Of a stretch of DNA of 54,625 nucleotides, positions 19,194 to 30,243 are shown in pieces; the stretch's first letter is position 1; each line of letters opens with the position of its first letter. The position numbers were made by a program, and so were the translations under genes. The stretch comes from Serinicoccus sediminis (lineage in GTDB: Bacteria > Actinomycetota > Actinomycetes > Actinomycetales > Dermatophilaceae). The stretch spans positions 1-54,625 of the forward strand of contig NZ_SDVA01000019.1 in assembly GCF_004153545.1 (NCBI RefSeq), written 5' to 3'. The notes beneath the pieces are model-generated. The model made no database searches. It saw only the letters and a list, made by a program, of their open reading frames with translations, and was not told the origin of the DNA.

Positions 19194-19808
19194 ATGCCGC
19201 ACCGCCCCACCCGCTGGGAGCTGGCCGGCGACGCCACGCGCGACTTCGGGGAACGCCTCGCCCGCCTCGTCGCCGAGGGGGCGGACGTCGACGGGGAGGC
19301 GCGGCTGGCCGACGTGCTGGTGCCGCGCGGCGCCCGCATCCTCGACGTGGGGTCCGGCATGGGTCGGGTGTCGGCGGCCCTGCAGGCACGGGGCCACCGG
19401 GTCACCGCCGTCGAGCCGGACCCGGCCCTGGTGGAGCAGTCGCGCCGCACCTATCCCGGGCTGGCGGTCACCCACGCCGACATCCTCGAGGCCGACCTGG
19501 AGCCGGGGTACGACCTCGTCGTGCTCGTCGGCAATGTCATGGCCTTCCTGGCGGAGGGCACCGAGCGGGAGGTGCTCGGCACCGTGCGCGGCCTGCTCGG
19601 TCCGGGCGGCCGGGTGCTGGTCGGCCTGCACCTGCGGGGCGGGCCGGAGACGGCGCGGCACTACCCGCCGGAGGAGCTCGTCGCCGACGCTGCCGCGTGC
19701 GGGCTGGCGGTCGACCTGCACGCCGGGTCCTACGAGCTGCACCCGGCCGGGCCGGACTACGCCGTCTGGGTGCTGTCGGTCGCCGACCCGGGGGCCGACG
19801 GGGGCTGA
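19194..19808 (+). CDS. SAM-dependent methyltransferase
   Basis: 204 residues, class I Rossmann methyltransferase. SAM motif I is ILDVGSGMGRVSAAL near residues 49-63, the acidic end of strand 2 is VTAVEPDPALV, and the motif IV region reads YDLVVLVGNVMAF. The substrate is unknown. ATG at 19194 has GAGGAG seven bases upstream. Its 3' end runs straight into a 22-bp tandem repeat array. Confidence 0.85.
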   Translation: MPHRPTRWELAGDATRDFGERLARLVAEGADVDGEARLADVLVPRGARILDVGSGMGRVSAALQARGHRVTAVEPDPALVEQSRRTYPGLAVTHADILEADLEPGYDLVVLVGNVMAFLAEGTEREVLGTVRGLLGPGGRVLVGLHLRGGPETARHYPPEELVADAAACGLAVDLHAGSYELHPAGPDYAVWVLSVADPGADGG

Positions 19809-19810
19809 GC

Positions 19811-19910
19811 ACGCGTCCTGTCCGGTCGGACCGTGCGTCCTGTGCGGTCGGACGGCGCGTCCTGTGCGGTCAGACGGCGCGTCCTGTGCGGTCGGACCGC
19901 GCGTCCGGTG
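19811..19910. repeat. 22-bp tandem repeats at the end of the histidine kinase gene
   Basis: About four units of 22 bases with core GCGTCCTGTGCGGTCGGAC, each with inverted ends (GTCC/GGAC). The array starts just after the methyltransferase stop and runs into the last dozen codons of the opposed histidine kinase gene, where it encodes DRTGRAV. It could act as a stack of weak terminators between convergent genes. Confidence 0.85.
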
Positions 19911-20973
19911 CGGGGGTGTGGCGAGGGAGCGTGATGGTGACCCGGCAGCCGGGGCCGTGGTTCGCCAGGCCGATGGTGCCGCCGCTGCGCTCGACGAGGG
20001 CGCGGGCGATGGTGAGACCCACGCCGACCCCGGCCCCGGAGGAGCGCGCGACGCTGCCGCGCCATCCCGGCTCGAAGGCCTGCTCCAGGTCGTCCTCGTC
20101 GAGCCCGCCGCAGGCGTCCTCGACCTGGAGCACGACCTCCTCCGCCGCCTCCCGCGCCTCGACCCGGACGACGACCTCGCCCGCGACCGGCCCGTCGGCG
20201 TCATCCGGCCCGTCCGGGGCGTCGGAGCCCCGGCGGGCGGTCTCCCGGACGGCGTTGCTCACCACGTTGGCCACGACCCGGTCGAGCTCGCCGCCGACCG
20301 CACGGACCGGCGCCGGCGGTCCGTCACCGGCCAGCCGCAGCCGCACCTGCTGCTGCTCGGCGACCGGCTGCTGGCTGGCCACCACGCCGGCGGCCACGTC
20401 CGCGAGGTCCACCACCTCGCCCGGGTCGCCGGGCGCGGCGCTGCGCAGCCGGCTCAGCTCGAGCAGGTCGTCGACCATGACGGTCATCCGGTCGGCCTCG
20501 GCGCGGATGCGGCGGTGGTAGTCGTCGGGGTCGGCGATGATGCCGTCCTCGAGCGCCTCCGCCATCACCCTGATCGAGGACAGCGGGGTCCGCAGGTCGT
20601 GCGAGGCCCAGGTGATCATGTCCTGCCGGGAGCGGGCGAGCTCCAGCTGGCGCTGCTCGTCGGCGAGCCGCTGCTGGGCCTGCCGGTCCAGCCGGCGCAC
20701 GCTGCGGAAGAGCAGCACCCCGATGGCCAGCGCCACCGGGGCCGCCGCGAGCAGCACGAGCGCGATGAGGGTCGAGTCGTGCTCGGAGAGGAACATCGCC
20801 CGCGCCGTCACGGCCACCCCCGCCGCGACGCTCGCCACGCCGACGACCGGCCCGAGCAGGGTCGCCGCCGCGGGCGAGCGTCGCGCGACGAGACGGGTGA
20901 CCGCGGCGCCGGCCAGACCCACGGCACCGGCGGTGCCCGCGGCGAGGATGATCGCCTCCAGCTCAGGCCTCAT
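19870..20973 (-). CDS. sensor histidine kinase (HisKA type)
   Basis: 367 residues. Three hydrophobic segments lie within residues 1-90. The HisKA box SHDLRTPLSSIRV has phospho-acceptor His125, the N box is NVVSNAVRE near 236-243, and the G boxes GVGVGLTIARAL are near 325. It has almost no extracellular loop, so it may sense a membrane signal. Its ATG lies inside the response regulator gene (11-base overlap), giving an RR-HK operon. The C-terminal tail after LPRHTPAPDA is encoded by the 22-bp repeats and is probably not functional. The signal is unknown. Confidence 0.92.
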   Translation of the reverse strand: MRPELEAIILAAGTAGAVGLAGAAVTRLVARRSPAAATLLGPVVGVASVAAGVAVTARAMFLSEHDSTLIALVLLAAAPVALAIGVLLFRSVRRLDRQAQQRLADEQRQLELARSRQDMITWASHDLRTPLSSIRVMAEALEDGIIADPDDYHRRIRAEADRMTVMVDDLLELSRLRSAAPGDPGEVVDLADVAAGVVASQQPVAEQQQVRLRLAGDGPPAPVRAVGGELDRVVANVVSNAVRETARRGSDAPDGPDDADGPVAGEVVVRVEAREAAEEVVLQVEDACGGLDEDDLEQAFEPGWRGSVARSSGAGVGVGLTIARALVERSGGTIGLANHGPGCRVTITLPRHTPAPDARSDRTGRAV

Positions 20974-21676
20974 CGGCAGACCCCTGCGCCCGGTCCCACC
21001 GGTAGCCCTGCCCCCACACCGTGGTGATCCGCGCCGGCCGCGACGGGTCGGCCTCGACCTTCTCGCGCAGCCGCCGGACGTGGACGGTCACCGTCGAGCG
21101 GTCCCCGACGTCCCACCCCCAGACCTCGCGCAGCAGCATGTCCCGGTCGAGGACGACCCCCGGGTGCGTCATGAGGTGCACGAGGAGGTCGAACTCCCTG
21201 CTGGTCAGCGCCAGCTCGCCGCCCGCCCGGGTGGCCCGGCGGGCGCCGCGGTCGACGACCAGGTCGCCGTCGCGCACGGTGCCGGAGGGCCCGGGGTCAC
21301 CCGGCGAGGTGCCGGCCGCCCGCCGCAGCAGCCCCTGCACCCGCAGCACCAGCTCGCGGGCGCTGAACGGCTTGGTGACGTAGTCGTCCGCGCCCAGCTC
21401 CAGCCCGGCGATCCGGTCCTGCTCGGTGCTGCGGGCGGTGAGCATGAGGACGGGCACGTCGGGGTCGATCGCCCGGATGCGGCGCAGCACCTCGAACCCG
21501 TCGATCCCCGGCACCATGACGTCGAGCACGACCACGGCCGGTCGCACGTCGGGGAAGGCGCGCACCGCGACGAGACCGTCGGCGGCCTCGTGCGTGGGCA
21601 GCCCGGCGCGGTGCAGGTAGGCACAGACCACCTCCCGCACCGTCGACTCGTCCTCGACGACCAGCACCGTGCTCAC
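20963..21676 (-). CDS. OmpR-family response regulator
   Basis: 237 residues. The receiver domain has acidic pocket ED at 8-9, phospho-acceptor Asp52 (VVVLDVMVPG) and switch Lys in the TKPF motif. A winged-helix DNA-binding domain (about 140-235) ends in the HVRRLREKVE and GQGYRWD motifs. The start is GTG at 21676. TACCCT lies six bases before it and no ribosome site is present, so a leaderless mRNA is likely. It works with the downstream overlapping kinase. Confidence 0.94.
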   Translation of the reverse strand: MSTVLVVEDESTVREVVCAYLHRAGLPTHEAADGLVAVRAFPDVRPAVVVLDVMVPGIDGFEVLRRIRAIDPDVPVLMLTARSTEQDRIAGLELGADDYVTKPFSARELVLRVQGLLRRAAGTSPGDPGPSGTVRDGDLVVDRGARRATRAGGELALTSREFDLLVHLMTHPGVVLDRDMLLREVWGWDVGDRSTVTVHVRRLREKVEADPSRPARITTVWGQGYRWDRAQGSADEA

Positions 21677-21733
21677 CCGAGCAGGGTATGCCGCGCCTCC
21701 CCGCCGTGATCTTGCGAAAGGATGACGGTCCGG

Positions 21734-22435
21734 TCAGCGCTCGTCGCCGTGCCGGGCGTCGTGCACCAGCAGCGCGACCTGCACGCGGTTGGCGAGGCCG
21801 AGCTTGGCGAGGACGCTCGAGACGTGCGCCTTGACGGTCGGCACCGAGAGGAACAGCTCCCGGGAGACCTCGGCGTTGGAGCCACCGCGCGCGACGGCCT
21901 CGGCGACCTCCCGCTCGCGCGCGGTCAGGCGCTCCAGGGCCGCGCGGGCCCGCCCGGCCCGGTCCCGCCCGGCACGGTCGCGGTCGGCCCCTCCGCCGGC
22001 GCCCGACACCTCCCGCACGAGCAAGGCGGCGACCGACGGGGAGAGCGCGTGGTCGCCCGCGGCCACCTCGTGGACGGCCGCGACCAGCTGCTGCGGCGGC
22101 GTGTCCTTGAGCACGAACCCGCGGGCCCCGCCCCGCAGCGCCTGCAGCACGAGGTCGTCGGCGTCGAAGGTGGTGAGGACGAGCACCTGCGTGTCCGGAT
22201 ATGCCGCCAGCACCTCCCGCGTGGCGCTCACCCCGTCCATCCGGGCCATGCGTACGTCCATGACCAGGACGTCGGGCCGGTGCCGGCCGACGAGACCGAC
22301 GGCCTCGTCCCCGTCCTCCCCCTCCGCGACGACGTCCACCCCGTCGGGCCCGCCCAGCAGCATCCGCAGCCCCGCGCGGACGAGGGGGTCGTCGTCGATC
22401 ATCACCACCCGCGGGCGGCCCCGCCCTCCCGTCAC
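21734..22435 (-). CDS. NarL/LuxR-family response regulator
   Basis: 233 residues. The receiver domain has DDD near residue 14, phospho-acceptor Asp60 (VLVMDVRMARMDG) and a conserved Lys in VLKDT. An Arg/Ala/Asp repeat linker (RDRAGRDRAGRARAA) joins it to a LuxR helix-turn-helix (LTAREREVAEAVARGGSNAEVSRELFLS). The GTG start overlaps the kinase stop by four bases. Such pairs often control the ABC exporter next door, and an exporter is indeed divergently encoded at 23,844. Confidence 0.93.
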   Translation of the reverse strand: MTGGRGRPRVVMIDDDPLVRAGLRMLLGGPDGVDVVAEGEDGDEAVGLVGRHRPDVLVMDVRMARMDGVSATREVLAAYPDTQVLVLTTFDADDLVLQALRGGARGFVLKDTPPQQLVAAVHEVAAGDHALSPSVAALLVREVSGAGGGADRDRAGRDRAGRARAALERLTAREREVAEAVARGGSNAEVSRELFLSVPTVKAHVSSVLAKLGLANRVQVALLVHDARHGDER

Positions 22436-23679
22436 CGTGTCTCCCACGGCAACCAGACTCGCACGACGAAGACCCCGGGCCCGCCGACCGCCTCGAAGGT
22501 GCCGCCGACGAGGGTGACGCGCTCCCGCATACCGGTCAGACCGCGCCCCGGGGCCCCGGGGTCCTCGGGCGCCGGCCGGGGGACGACGTTGCGGACCTCC
22601 AGGCTGAGACCGGCCGCCTCGTCCCCGGAGAGGTCCACCTCGACGGCGGCCCCCGGCGCGTGCTTGCGCGCGTTGGTCAGGGCCTCCTGGACGACCCGGT
22701 AGGCGTGACGGCCGACCCGGTCGGAGAGGGTGACGCTGCGGTCCCACAGGCCGGGGGTGGCGGTGAGGTCGACGGGGTGGCCGCCCGTCGTGACCTCCGC
22801 TGCCAGCGACGGCAGGTCCGTGAGGGTGGGCTGGGGCGCCGCGGTCCCGGTCGGCGCCTCGGGGTCGTCCTCACCCCGCAGGACCCCCAGCACGTCGCGC
22901 AGCTCCTGCAGGGCCTGGTGCGCGCCGTCCCGGACGATCTCGGCGCTCTGCACGCGCTCGGCGTCGGTCAGGTCGGGCCGGTGGGCGAGGGCACCGGCGT
23001 GCATCGCGACCAGCGAGAGCCGGTGACCCATGACGTCGTGCATCTCCCGGGCGATCCGGGCGCGCTCGGCCGTCCTCGCCTGGGCGACCCTCGCCGCCTG
23101 CTCGCGGTGCGCCGTCTCCGCCTGGCTCCGCCAGCTCTCCACGAGCTGACGGCGCCCCCCGATGTTCCACCCGATGAGGGACACGAGCGCGAAGAGCAGG
23201 ACGCTGAGCCCCGCGATGAGACCGGCGTACCACGGCGACGGGATCTCGGACAGCGTCTCCATGCCGAGCTGACGTGCCACCACGAGCTCGTAGAAGATGC
23301 CCGCACCGATGTTGACGGCGCCGACCGCCAGCAGCGGTCGCCACCGTCGGCGGCTGGCCAGGGACAGCGCGGCGAGCAGCGAGGCCGGCACCGCCAGGGA
23401 CGAGACGACGAGGGCCGCGCTGGTCAGCAGCGCGACGGCCACCGGGAAGCGCCGCCGCCAGAGCACCAGGACGACGGCCAGGTGGCCGACGAGCAGGTCC
23501 ACCATGAGCAGCACGTCGACCCGGGCCGGGTAGCTGCCGGCCTCCTCTGAGCCGGCCGGCGTGGAGGTGAAGGTCGCGAGGAGGACGAGCAGCCCGACGA
23601 CCCACACGACCAGCACCCGCCAGGCGTGCCCCCACCACCGCAGGGGCGGAGGGCCCGGGACCGGGCGGGAGGACGTCAT
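22432..23679 (-). CDS. sensor histidine kinase (HisKA_3/NarL type)
   Basis: 415 residues. Six hydrophobic segments within residues 20-170 form a membrane sensor with little external loop. The dimerisation and phosphorylation helix ERARIAREMHDVMGHRLSL has His214. The HATPase domain has VVQEALTNARKHAPG and GRGLTGMRERV. It is typical of DesK/LiaS-like kinases that respond to envelope stress or antibiotics. TACGCT lies eight bases before the ATG. It is divergent from the ABC transporter genes. Confidence 0.93.
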   Translation of the reverse strand: MTSSRPVPGPPPLRWWGHAWRVLVVWVVGLLVLLATFTSTPAGSEEAGSYPARVDVLLMVDLLVGHLAVVLVLWRRRFPVAVALLTSAALVVSSLAVPASLLAALSLASRRRWRPLLAVGAVNIGAGIFYELVVARQLGMETLSEIPSPWYAGLIAGLSVLLFALVSLIGWNIGGRRQLVESWRSQAETAHREQAARVAQARTAERARIAREMHDVMGHRLSLVAMHAGALAHRPDLTDAERVQSAEIVRDGAHQALQELRDVLGVLRGEDDPEAPTGTAAPQPTLTDLPSLAAEVTTGGHPVDLTATPGLWDRSVTLSDRVGRHAYRVVQEALTNARKHAPGAAVEVDLSGDEAAGLSLEVRNVVPRPAPEDPGAPGRGLTGMRERVTLVGGTFEAVGGPGVFVVRVWLPWETR

Positions 23680-23843
23680 ACCGCAGCAGCGTAGGCGGGC
23701 CGGGGACGCACCGCCTCGGCCGTCGGTCGTGGTCGCCTCCGACTTTCGTCGGGGTCGGCCCTCGCGCAGGTCCGACCACGGGACGACCCACGACCGACTG
23801 CGGGCCGATGCGCCGGGCCCGGCCGTCGACGCAGGCTGGGGGC

Positions 23844-24737
23844 ATGATCCAGATCGAGCACCTGACCAAGAGGTACGGCACGTTCACGGCCGTCGACGAC
23901 ATCTCCTTCACCGCCCGGCCGGGGCGGGTCACCGGCTTCCTCGGGCCCAACGGGGCGGGCAAGTCCACCGCCATGCGGATGATGACCGGGCTCACCCCGG
24001 CGACCTCCGGCACCGCGCACATCCTGGGCCGCCCCTACCGCGCCCTGCCGAACCCCACCCGGCACGTCGGCGTCATGCTCGACGCCAGCGCCCAGCACGC
24101 CGGGCGCACGGGCCGCGAGGTCCTCACCCTCGCCGCCATCCTCGTCGGTGCGGGACGCGGCCAGGTCGACGCGACGCTGGAGCGGGTCGGTCTCACCTCC
24201 CGCGAGGCCGAGCGCCGCGTCGGCAACTACAGCCTCGGTATGCGGCAGCGGCTCGGCCTGGGTGCGGCCCTGGTCGGCGACCCCCGGGTGCTCATCCTCG
24301 ACGAGCCGGCCAACGGGCTGGACCCGGGCGGCATCCACTGGATGCGCGGCCTGCTGCGCGACTACGCCCGGGACGGCGGCACCGTGCTGCTCAGCTCGCA
24401 CCTGCTCTCCGAGGTCGAGATCATCGCCGACGACCTCGTGCTCATCGGCCGCGGCCGGATCGTCGCGCAGGGGACCAAGCAGGAGATGCTCTCCGCGGCG
24501 GGTGTCGTCGTCGACGCCACCGACCGGGCGGCGCTGCGGGCGGCGGTCGAGCAGTCCGGCCTCGAGCACACCCCGCGCCCTGACGGCACGCTCGCCGTCG
24601 CCGCGCAGACCGCCGAGGTCGGCGAGCTGGCGCTGCGGCACGGCCTGGTCCTCACCAGCCTGGGCTCCTCCGGGGGTGGCCTGGAGGAGATGTTCCTGAC
24701 GCTGACCTCCGACGACGCCCGGGAGGTGGCGGCGTGA
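23844..24737 (+). CDS. ABC exporter ATPase
   Basis: 297 residues of the CcmA/DRA family. Walker A GPNGAGKS is at residues 34-41. The signature is the variant YSLGMRQRLGLG, usual in this antibiotic- or bacteriocin-type exporter group, and Walker B is VLILDEP. A roughly 80-residue C-terminal domain follows. Its stop overlaps the permease GTG by four bases. CAGGCT lies six bases before the ATG, but a G-run could also act as a weak ribosome site. The substrate is unknown; control by the neighbouring NarL-type system is likely from context. Confidence 0.92.
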   Translation: MIQIEHLTKRYGTFTAVDDISFTARPGRVTGFLGPNGAGKSTAMRMMTGLTPATSGTAHILGRPYRALPNPTRHVGVMLDASAQHAGRTGREVLTLAAILVGAGRGQVDATLERVGLTSREAERRVGNYSLGMRQRLGLGAALVGDPRVLILDEPANGLDPGGIHWMRGLLRDYARDGGTVLLSSHLLSEVEIIADDLVLIGRGRIVAQGTKQEMLSAAGVVVDATDRAALRAAVEQSGLEHTPRPDGTLAVAAQTAEVGELALRHGLVLTSLGSSGGGLEEMFLTLTSDDAREVAA

Positions 24738-25702
24738 CCGGCCCGACGAGCCCCGCGCAGGCGACGACCCCCAGCCATCTCGACGACCAGGACGGCACCA
24801 TGGACAGCACGACCCCGACCACGACCCACCCCGGCCGCAGGAGCGGTGCCGACGGAGGTCCCGGCGGCACGAGCGGTGCCGACGGAGGCCGCGACGACGC
24901 GTCGCGCGGCGGGCGGACGGCATACCGGGGGGACGGTGACGTCCTCGAGCTGACCGGCGGCGCGCTGCCGTTCGCACGCCTCCTGCGCACCGAGCTGCGC
25001 AAGACCGTGGACACCCGCGCCGGGCGGTGGCTGCTCGTCGTCATCGTCGCGCTGACCGCGCTGGCGATGGGCCTCGTCATGTGGTTCGGCCGCGAGAACG
25101 GCGCGACGTACTCCACGCTCCTGCTCACCGCGGTGCTGCCCCAGGGCGTGCTGCTGCCGGTGCTGGGGATCCTCACCGCCGCCTCGGAGTGGAGCCAGCG
25201 CACGGCGCTGGTGACCTTCACCCAGGAGCCGCGACGGCTGCGGGTCATGACCGCCAAGTCGCTGGCGGCGCTGCTGCTGGGCCTGGCGGTGGTCGCGGTG
25301 ACCGTCGGCCTGGCCGTCCTGGCGCACCTCGCCTCGGCGGGCCTGGCCGGAGGCGAGGTGGACCTGAGCCTGCCCGGGCACGTCTACGGCGGCATCGTCG
25401 TGCTGCAGCTGGCCTACGTGCTCATGGGTGTCGCCTTCGGCGCGCTGTTCCTCAACGTGCCCCTGGCCATCGCCGCCTTCTTCGTGCTGCCCGTGCTGAT
25501 GAACGTCGTCTCCATGACCGTGGGGTGGGTGCAGGAGCGGGCCGCCTGGATCGACCAGAACGTCGCCGCGCTGCCGCTCACGACGCTCGACGCGGCCCCG
25601 ACCGGGGAGCAGTGGGCGCAGTTCGGCGCGACCTCGGTCTGGTGGGTGCTCCTCCCGCTGGCCCTCGGGCTGTGGCGGGTGGCGCGGCGCGAGGTGAAGT
25701 AG
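24734..25702 (+). CDS. ABC exporter permease
   Basis: 322 residues. The first 75 or so are hydrophilic and low in complexity, with a repeated unit SGADGG, before six membrane segments starting at RWLLVVIVALTALAMGL. This matches the ABC-2 permease partner of the preceding ATPase. The GTG start is in a GTGA overlap. An internal ATG at 24800 could also be used and would drop 22 residues of the tail. Confidence 0.88.
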   Translation: MTGPTSPAQATTPSHLDDQDGTMDSTTPTTTHPGRRSGADGGPGGTSGADGGRDDASRGGRTAYRGDGDVLELTGGALPFARLLRTELRKTVDTRAGRWLLVVIVALTALAMGLVMWFGRENGATYSTLLLTAVLPQGVLLPVLGILTAASEWSQRTALVTFTQEPRRLRVMTAKSLAALLLGLAVVAVTVGLAVLAHLASAGLAGGEVDLSLPGHVYGGIVVLQLAYVLMGVAFGALFLNVPLAIAAFFVLPVLMNVVSMTVGWVQERAAWIDQNVAALPLTTLDAAPTGEQWAQFGATSVWWVLLPLALGLWRVARREVK

Positions 25703-25771
25703 CCCGCCCCGCTGGGAGGCGTCGGCTCCGGCGGTCCGAGACACCAGGGGCCACACACGTCACATAGACCA

Positions 25772-25839
25772 CACGATGCGGGGATGGTGCTGTCTGCACG
25801 GGCTATATCCCGGGCTGGCGCGCACATCCCCGCATCGTG
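25772..25839. terminator. long hairpin between convergent operons
   Basis: CACGATGCGGGGATG (25772-25786) and CATCCCCGCATCGTG (25825-25839) are a perfect 15-bp inverted repeat. The loop holds a smaller stem around CGGGCTATATCCCG. It sits between the plus-strand ABC permease and the minus-strand hspR end, so it can terminate both. An operator role is less likely, as no promoter faces it. Confidence 0.65.
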
Positions 25840-25872
25840 GTGCTCGTGAGGCCAGAGGTGCGGCAGTGCCTC

Positions 25873-25966
25873 GGCGCGGCACCGGAGCGATCCCCAGTCG
25901 GTGGGCCAGCCGCGGTGGCGCGGCACCGCAGCGGAGCCCCGGCTCAGTCGGCGGGCCAGCCGCGGG
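25873..25966. repeat. imperfect tandem duplication at the hspR 3' end
   Basis: GGCGCGGCACCG occurs at 25873 and 25917. CAGTCGGTGGGCCAGCCGCGG at 25895 recurs as CAGTCGGCGGGCCAGCCGCGG at 25945, where it encodes the last residues of HspR. The unit is 44-50 bases. It resembles the duplication at 11520-11640. Confidence 0.8.
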
Positions 25967-26381
25967 GACGCCAGAGCGCGAGGGCGGTGCTGCTGGGGCG
26001 GCCCTGCGGCCGCTGGCCGGCCCGCACGGCGACGACCTCGCCCGCCAGATCGGCCGCGAAGACGCGCGAGCCCTGCACGGCCCGCTCGCGCAGCCGCTCG
26101 TTGTCCACCATGAGCTGGGCCACCCGGTCGCGCAGCGCCTCGACCTGCACCTCCAGCTCCATGATCCGCTGGATGCCGGCCAGGCTGACGCCCTCACCGG
26201 ACAGCCGCTGGACCTCCCGCAGCCGGTCGACGTCACGCGAGGAGTAGCGACGGCCCCCGCCCCGGGTGCGCGACGGCGTGACCAGGCCGAGCCGGTCGTA
26301 CTGCCGCAGCGTCTGGGCGTGCATCCCGGCCAGCTCGGCGGCGACCGAGATGACGTAGACGGGGGTGTCGCGGTCGACCAC
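25944..26381 (-). CDS. hspR: heat-shock repressor HspR (MerR family)
   Basis: 145 residues. An N-terminal MerR-type winged helix (ISVAAELAGMHAQTLRQYDRLGLV, GGGRRYSSRDV) and a coiled-coil LEVQVEALRDRVAQLM follow the HspR pattern. The C terminus ends RPRGWPAD and is partly repeated downstream. It binds HAIR sites and uses DnaK as co-repressor in Streptomyces and mycobacteria. The GTG start is three bases after the dnaJ stop. It is the last gene of dnaK-grpE-dnaJ-hspR; HAIR sites at 7,894, 30,244 and 30,309 are its likely targets. Confidence 0.95.
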   Translation of the reverse strand: MVDRDTPVYVISVAAELAGMHAQTLRQYDRLGLVTPSRTRGGGRRYSSRDVDRLREVQRLSGEGVSLAGIQRIMELEVQVEALRDRVAQLMVDNERLRERAVQGSRVFAADLAGEVVAVRAGQRPQGRPSSTALALWRPRGWPAD

Positions 26382-26384
26382 GGC

Positions 26385-27488
26385 TCAGCCCTGCGCCCGC
26401 CGGATCAGGTCGGCACGGGGGTCGCTGCCGCCCTCCTCGGCCCGCAGCGCCTCGACGGCCTGCCGGGCCTCGTCGGACAGCCGCTGCGGGACCATGACCT
26501 GCACCTTGGCGAGCAGGTCGCCGGTGCCCTTCTTCGTCTGGATGCCGCGGCCCTTGACCCGCAGCACCCGCCCCGACGGCGTGCCGGGCGCGACCTTGAC
26601 CTTGACGGTGCTGCCGTCGAGGGTCGGCACCTGCACGGTCGCCCCCAGCGCCGCCTCCGAGAAGGTGACGGGCAGGTCGACGGTGAGGTGGTCGCCGTCG
26701 CGGCCGAAGACGGGGTGCGGGGTCACGGTGACCTTGAGGTACATGTCGCCGGCCTCGCCGCCCTGCATCGGCGCGGGCATGCCCTTGCCCTTGAGCCGGA
26801 TCCGCTGGCCGTCCTTGACGCCGGCCGGGATCCGGGTGGTGATCCGCCCGCCGTCGGGCTTGGAGAGGGTGACGGTGTCGCCCACCGCCGCCGACCGGAA
26901 GTCGAGCGTGGTGGACGCCTCCACGTCCTGGCCCTTCGGCATACCTCCGCCGTAGCCGCGCCTGGAGAAGCCGCCGGGGAAGCCCTGGCCGGCGCCCGGG
27001 CGACCCTGGCCGCCGGGCTGGAAGCCACCCGGAAAGCCCTGGCCACGGCCACCGCCGCCGGCCCCCGGCTGGAAGCCCCCGGCGCCGCCGAACGCGCCGA
27101 GCAGGTCCTCCAGGTCGATACCGCCGGCGCCGCCGGTGCCGAAGCGGACGTTCTGCGCCCCGCCGGCACCGCCGAACATCTGGGCGAAGACGTCCTCGAA
27201 GCCGCCGCCGGCACCGCCCGGGCCGCCGGCGCCCGCGGTGAAGCGGGCGCCGCCGCCCATGGCGCGCACGGCGTCGTACTGCTGGCGCTGCTCGGGGTCG
27301 GACAGCACCGCGTAGGCCTCACCGATGTCCTTGAACCGCTGCTCGGCCGCCGCGTCACCCGGGTTGCTGTCCGGGTGGTGCTGACGCGCCAGCTTGCGGT
27401 AGGTCTTCTTCAGCTCCTTGGCGTCCACGTCCTTGCTGACGCCCAGGATCGCGTAGAAGTCCTTCTCGAACCAGTCCTGGTTCACCAC
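26385..27488 (-). CDS. dnaJ: co-chaperone DnaJ without zinc finger
   Basis: 367 residues. J domain at 8-72 with the HPD motif at 38-40, a long Gly/Phe/Ala-rich linker (about 80-180), then two substrate-binding beta domains. The four CxxCxGxG zinc repeats of classical DnaJ are absent, so this is the CbpA-like or DnaJ1 form usual in the dnaK operon of this group. It delivers clients and stimulates DnaK ATPase. GTG at 27488 (or the next codon, also GTG) has GGAGGAGGTGAG upstream. Confidence 0.95.
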   Translation of the reverse strand: MVNQDWFEKDFYAILGVSKDVDAKELKKTYRKLARQHHPDSNPGDAAAEQRFKDIGEAYAVLSDPEQRQQYDAVRAMGGGARFTAGAGGPGGAGGGFEDVFAQMFGGAGGAQNVRFGTGGAGGIDLEDLLGAFGGAGGFQPGAGGGGRGQGFPGGFQPGGQGRPGAGQGFPGGFSRRGYGGGMPKGQDVEASTTLDFRSAAVGDTVTLSKPDGGRITTRIPAGVKDGQRIRLKGKGMPAPMQGGEAGDMYLKVTVTPHPVFGRDGDHLTVDLPVTFSEAALGATVQVPTLDGSTVKVKVAPGTPSGRVLRVKGRGIQTKKGTGDLLAKVQVMVPQRLSDEARQAVEALRAEEGGSDPRADLIRRAQG

Positions 27489-27536
27489 CGGTGCTCACCT
27501 CCTCCTGCCGTGCTCATCGTCCTGCGGGTATGCCGT

Positions 27537-28276
27537 TCAGCCCGGGTCCGCGACCGCGACGCGCGCGGCACGCACGACCTGGTCGCCGACCTTGAAGCCG
27601 GGCTGCATGACCTGCACCACGGTCATCTCGGTCGTGCCCTCGGGCAGCTCCACCGGGGAGCGCTCCGCGGGCAGGTGCATGAGCGCCTCGTGCACGTTGG
27701 GGTCGAAGACGTCACCGACCGCACCGACCCGCTCGACCCCGAAGCGGCCCAGGGCCTGCTCCAGCTTGTCGGCGATCGCCGCGAACGGGCTGCCCTCGGT
27801 GATGTCGCCGTGCTCCCGGGCGGAGTGCACGTCGTCCAGCACCGGCAGCAGCGCCTCGACGACGGCGCCGGTGGCCCGGCCACGGTCGCCCTCCCGCTCC
27901 CGCTGGGTGCGGTTGCGGAAGTTGACGAACTCCGCCTGCATCCGGCGCATCTCCTCCAGCCGCTCGGCGGCCAGCCGGGTGTCCGGGTGGGGGTCGTCGG
28001 CGGCCTCCGGCACGCCGTCGGTCTCCGGCGTGGCCAGCGGGGTCTCGTCCTGCTCCTGCTCGACCGGCACCTGCCCGTCCGTGGTCTGGTCGTCCGTCGC
28101 CCGGCCGGTGTCGGCCTGCGGGTCGGTCTGCTCGCTCACAGCGTCTGCACCCTCCGTGCTCTGCCGCACCTTGCCCGTCTCGGGGTCGATGCGGCGCTTG
28201 TCCCGGATGACCGGGCCCGAGCCCGGGCGCTCCTCCTCGGGAGCGCCCGGGCCGTGGTCGCCCTGCGGCCGGTCGG

Positions 28277-28280
<4 letters not shown>
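27537..28280 (-). CDS. grpE: nucleotide exchange factor GrpE
   Basis: 247 residues. The first 95 or so are acidic and disordered. The conserved part has a long helix ([24 protein letters not shown]) and the C-terminal beta domain with [24 protein letters not shown] and [21 protein letters not shown]. It releases ADP from DnaK. GTG at 28280 overlaps the dnaK stop by four bases. Confidence 0.96.
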
Positions 28281-30199
<1,919 letters not shown>

Positions 30200-30243
30200 G
30201 AACTGCTCTCCTTGGTATGTCGTGGCGTTCGTTGCGCGCCGCG

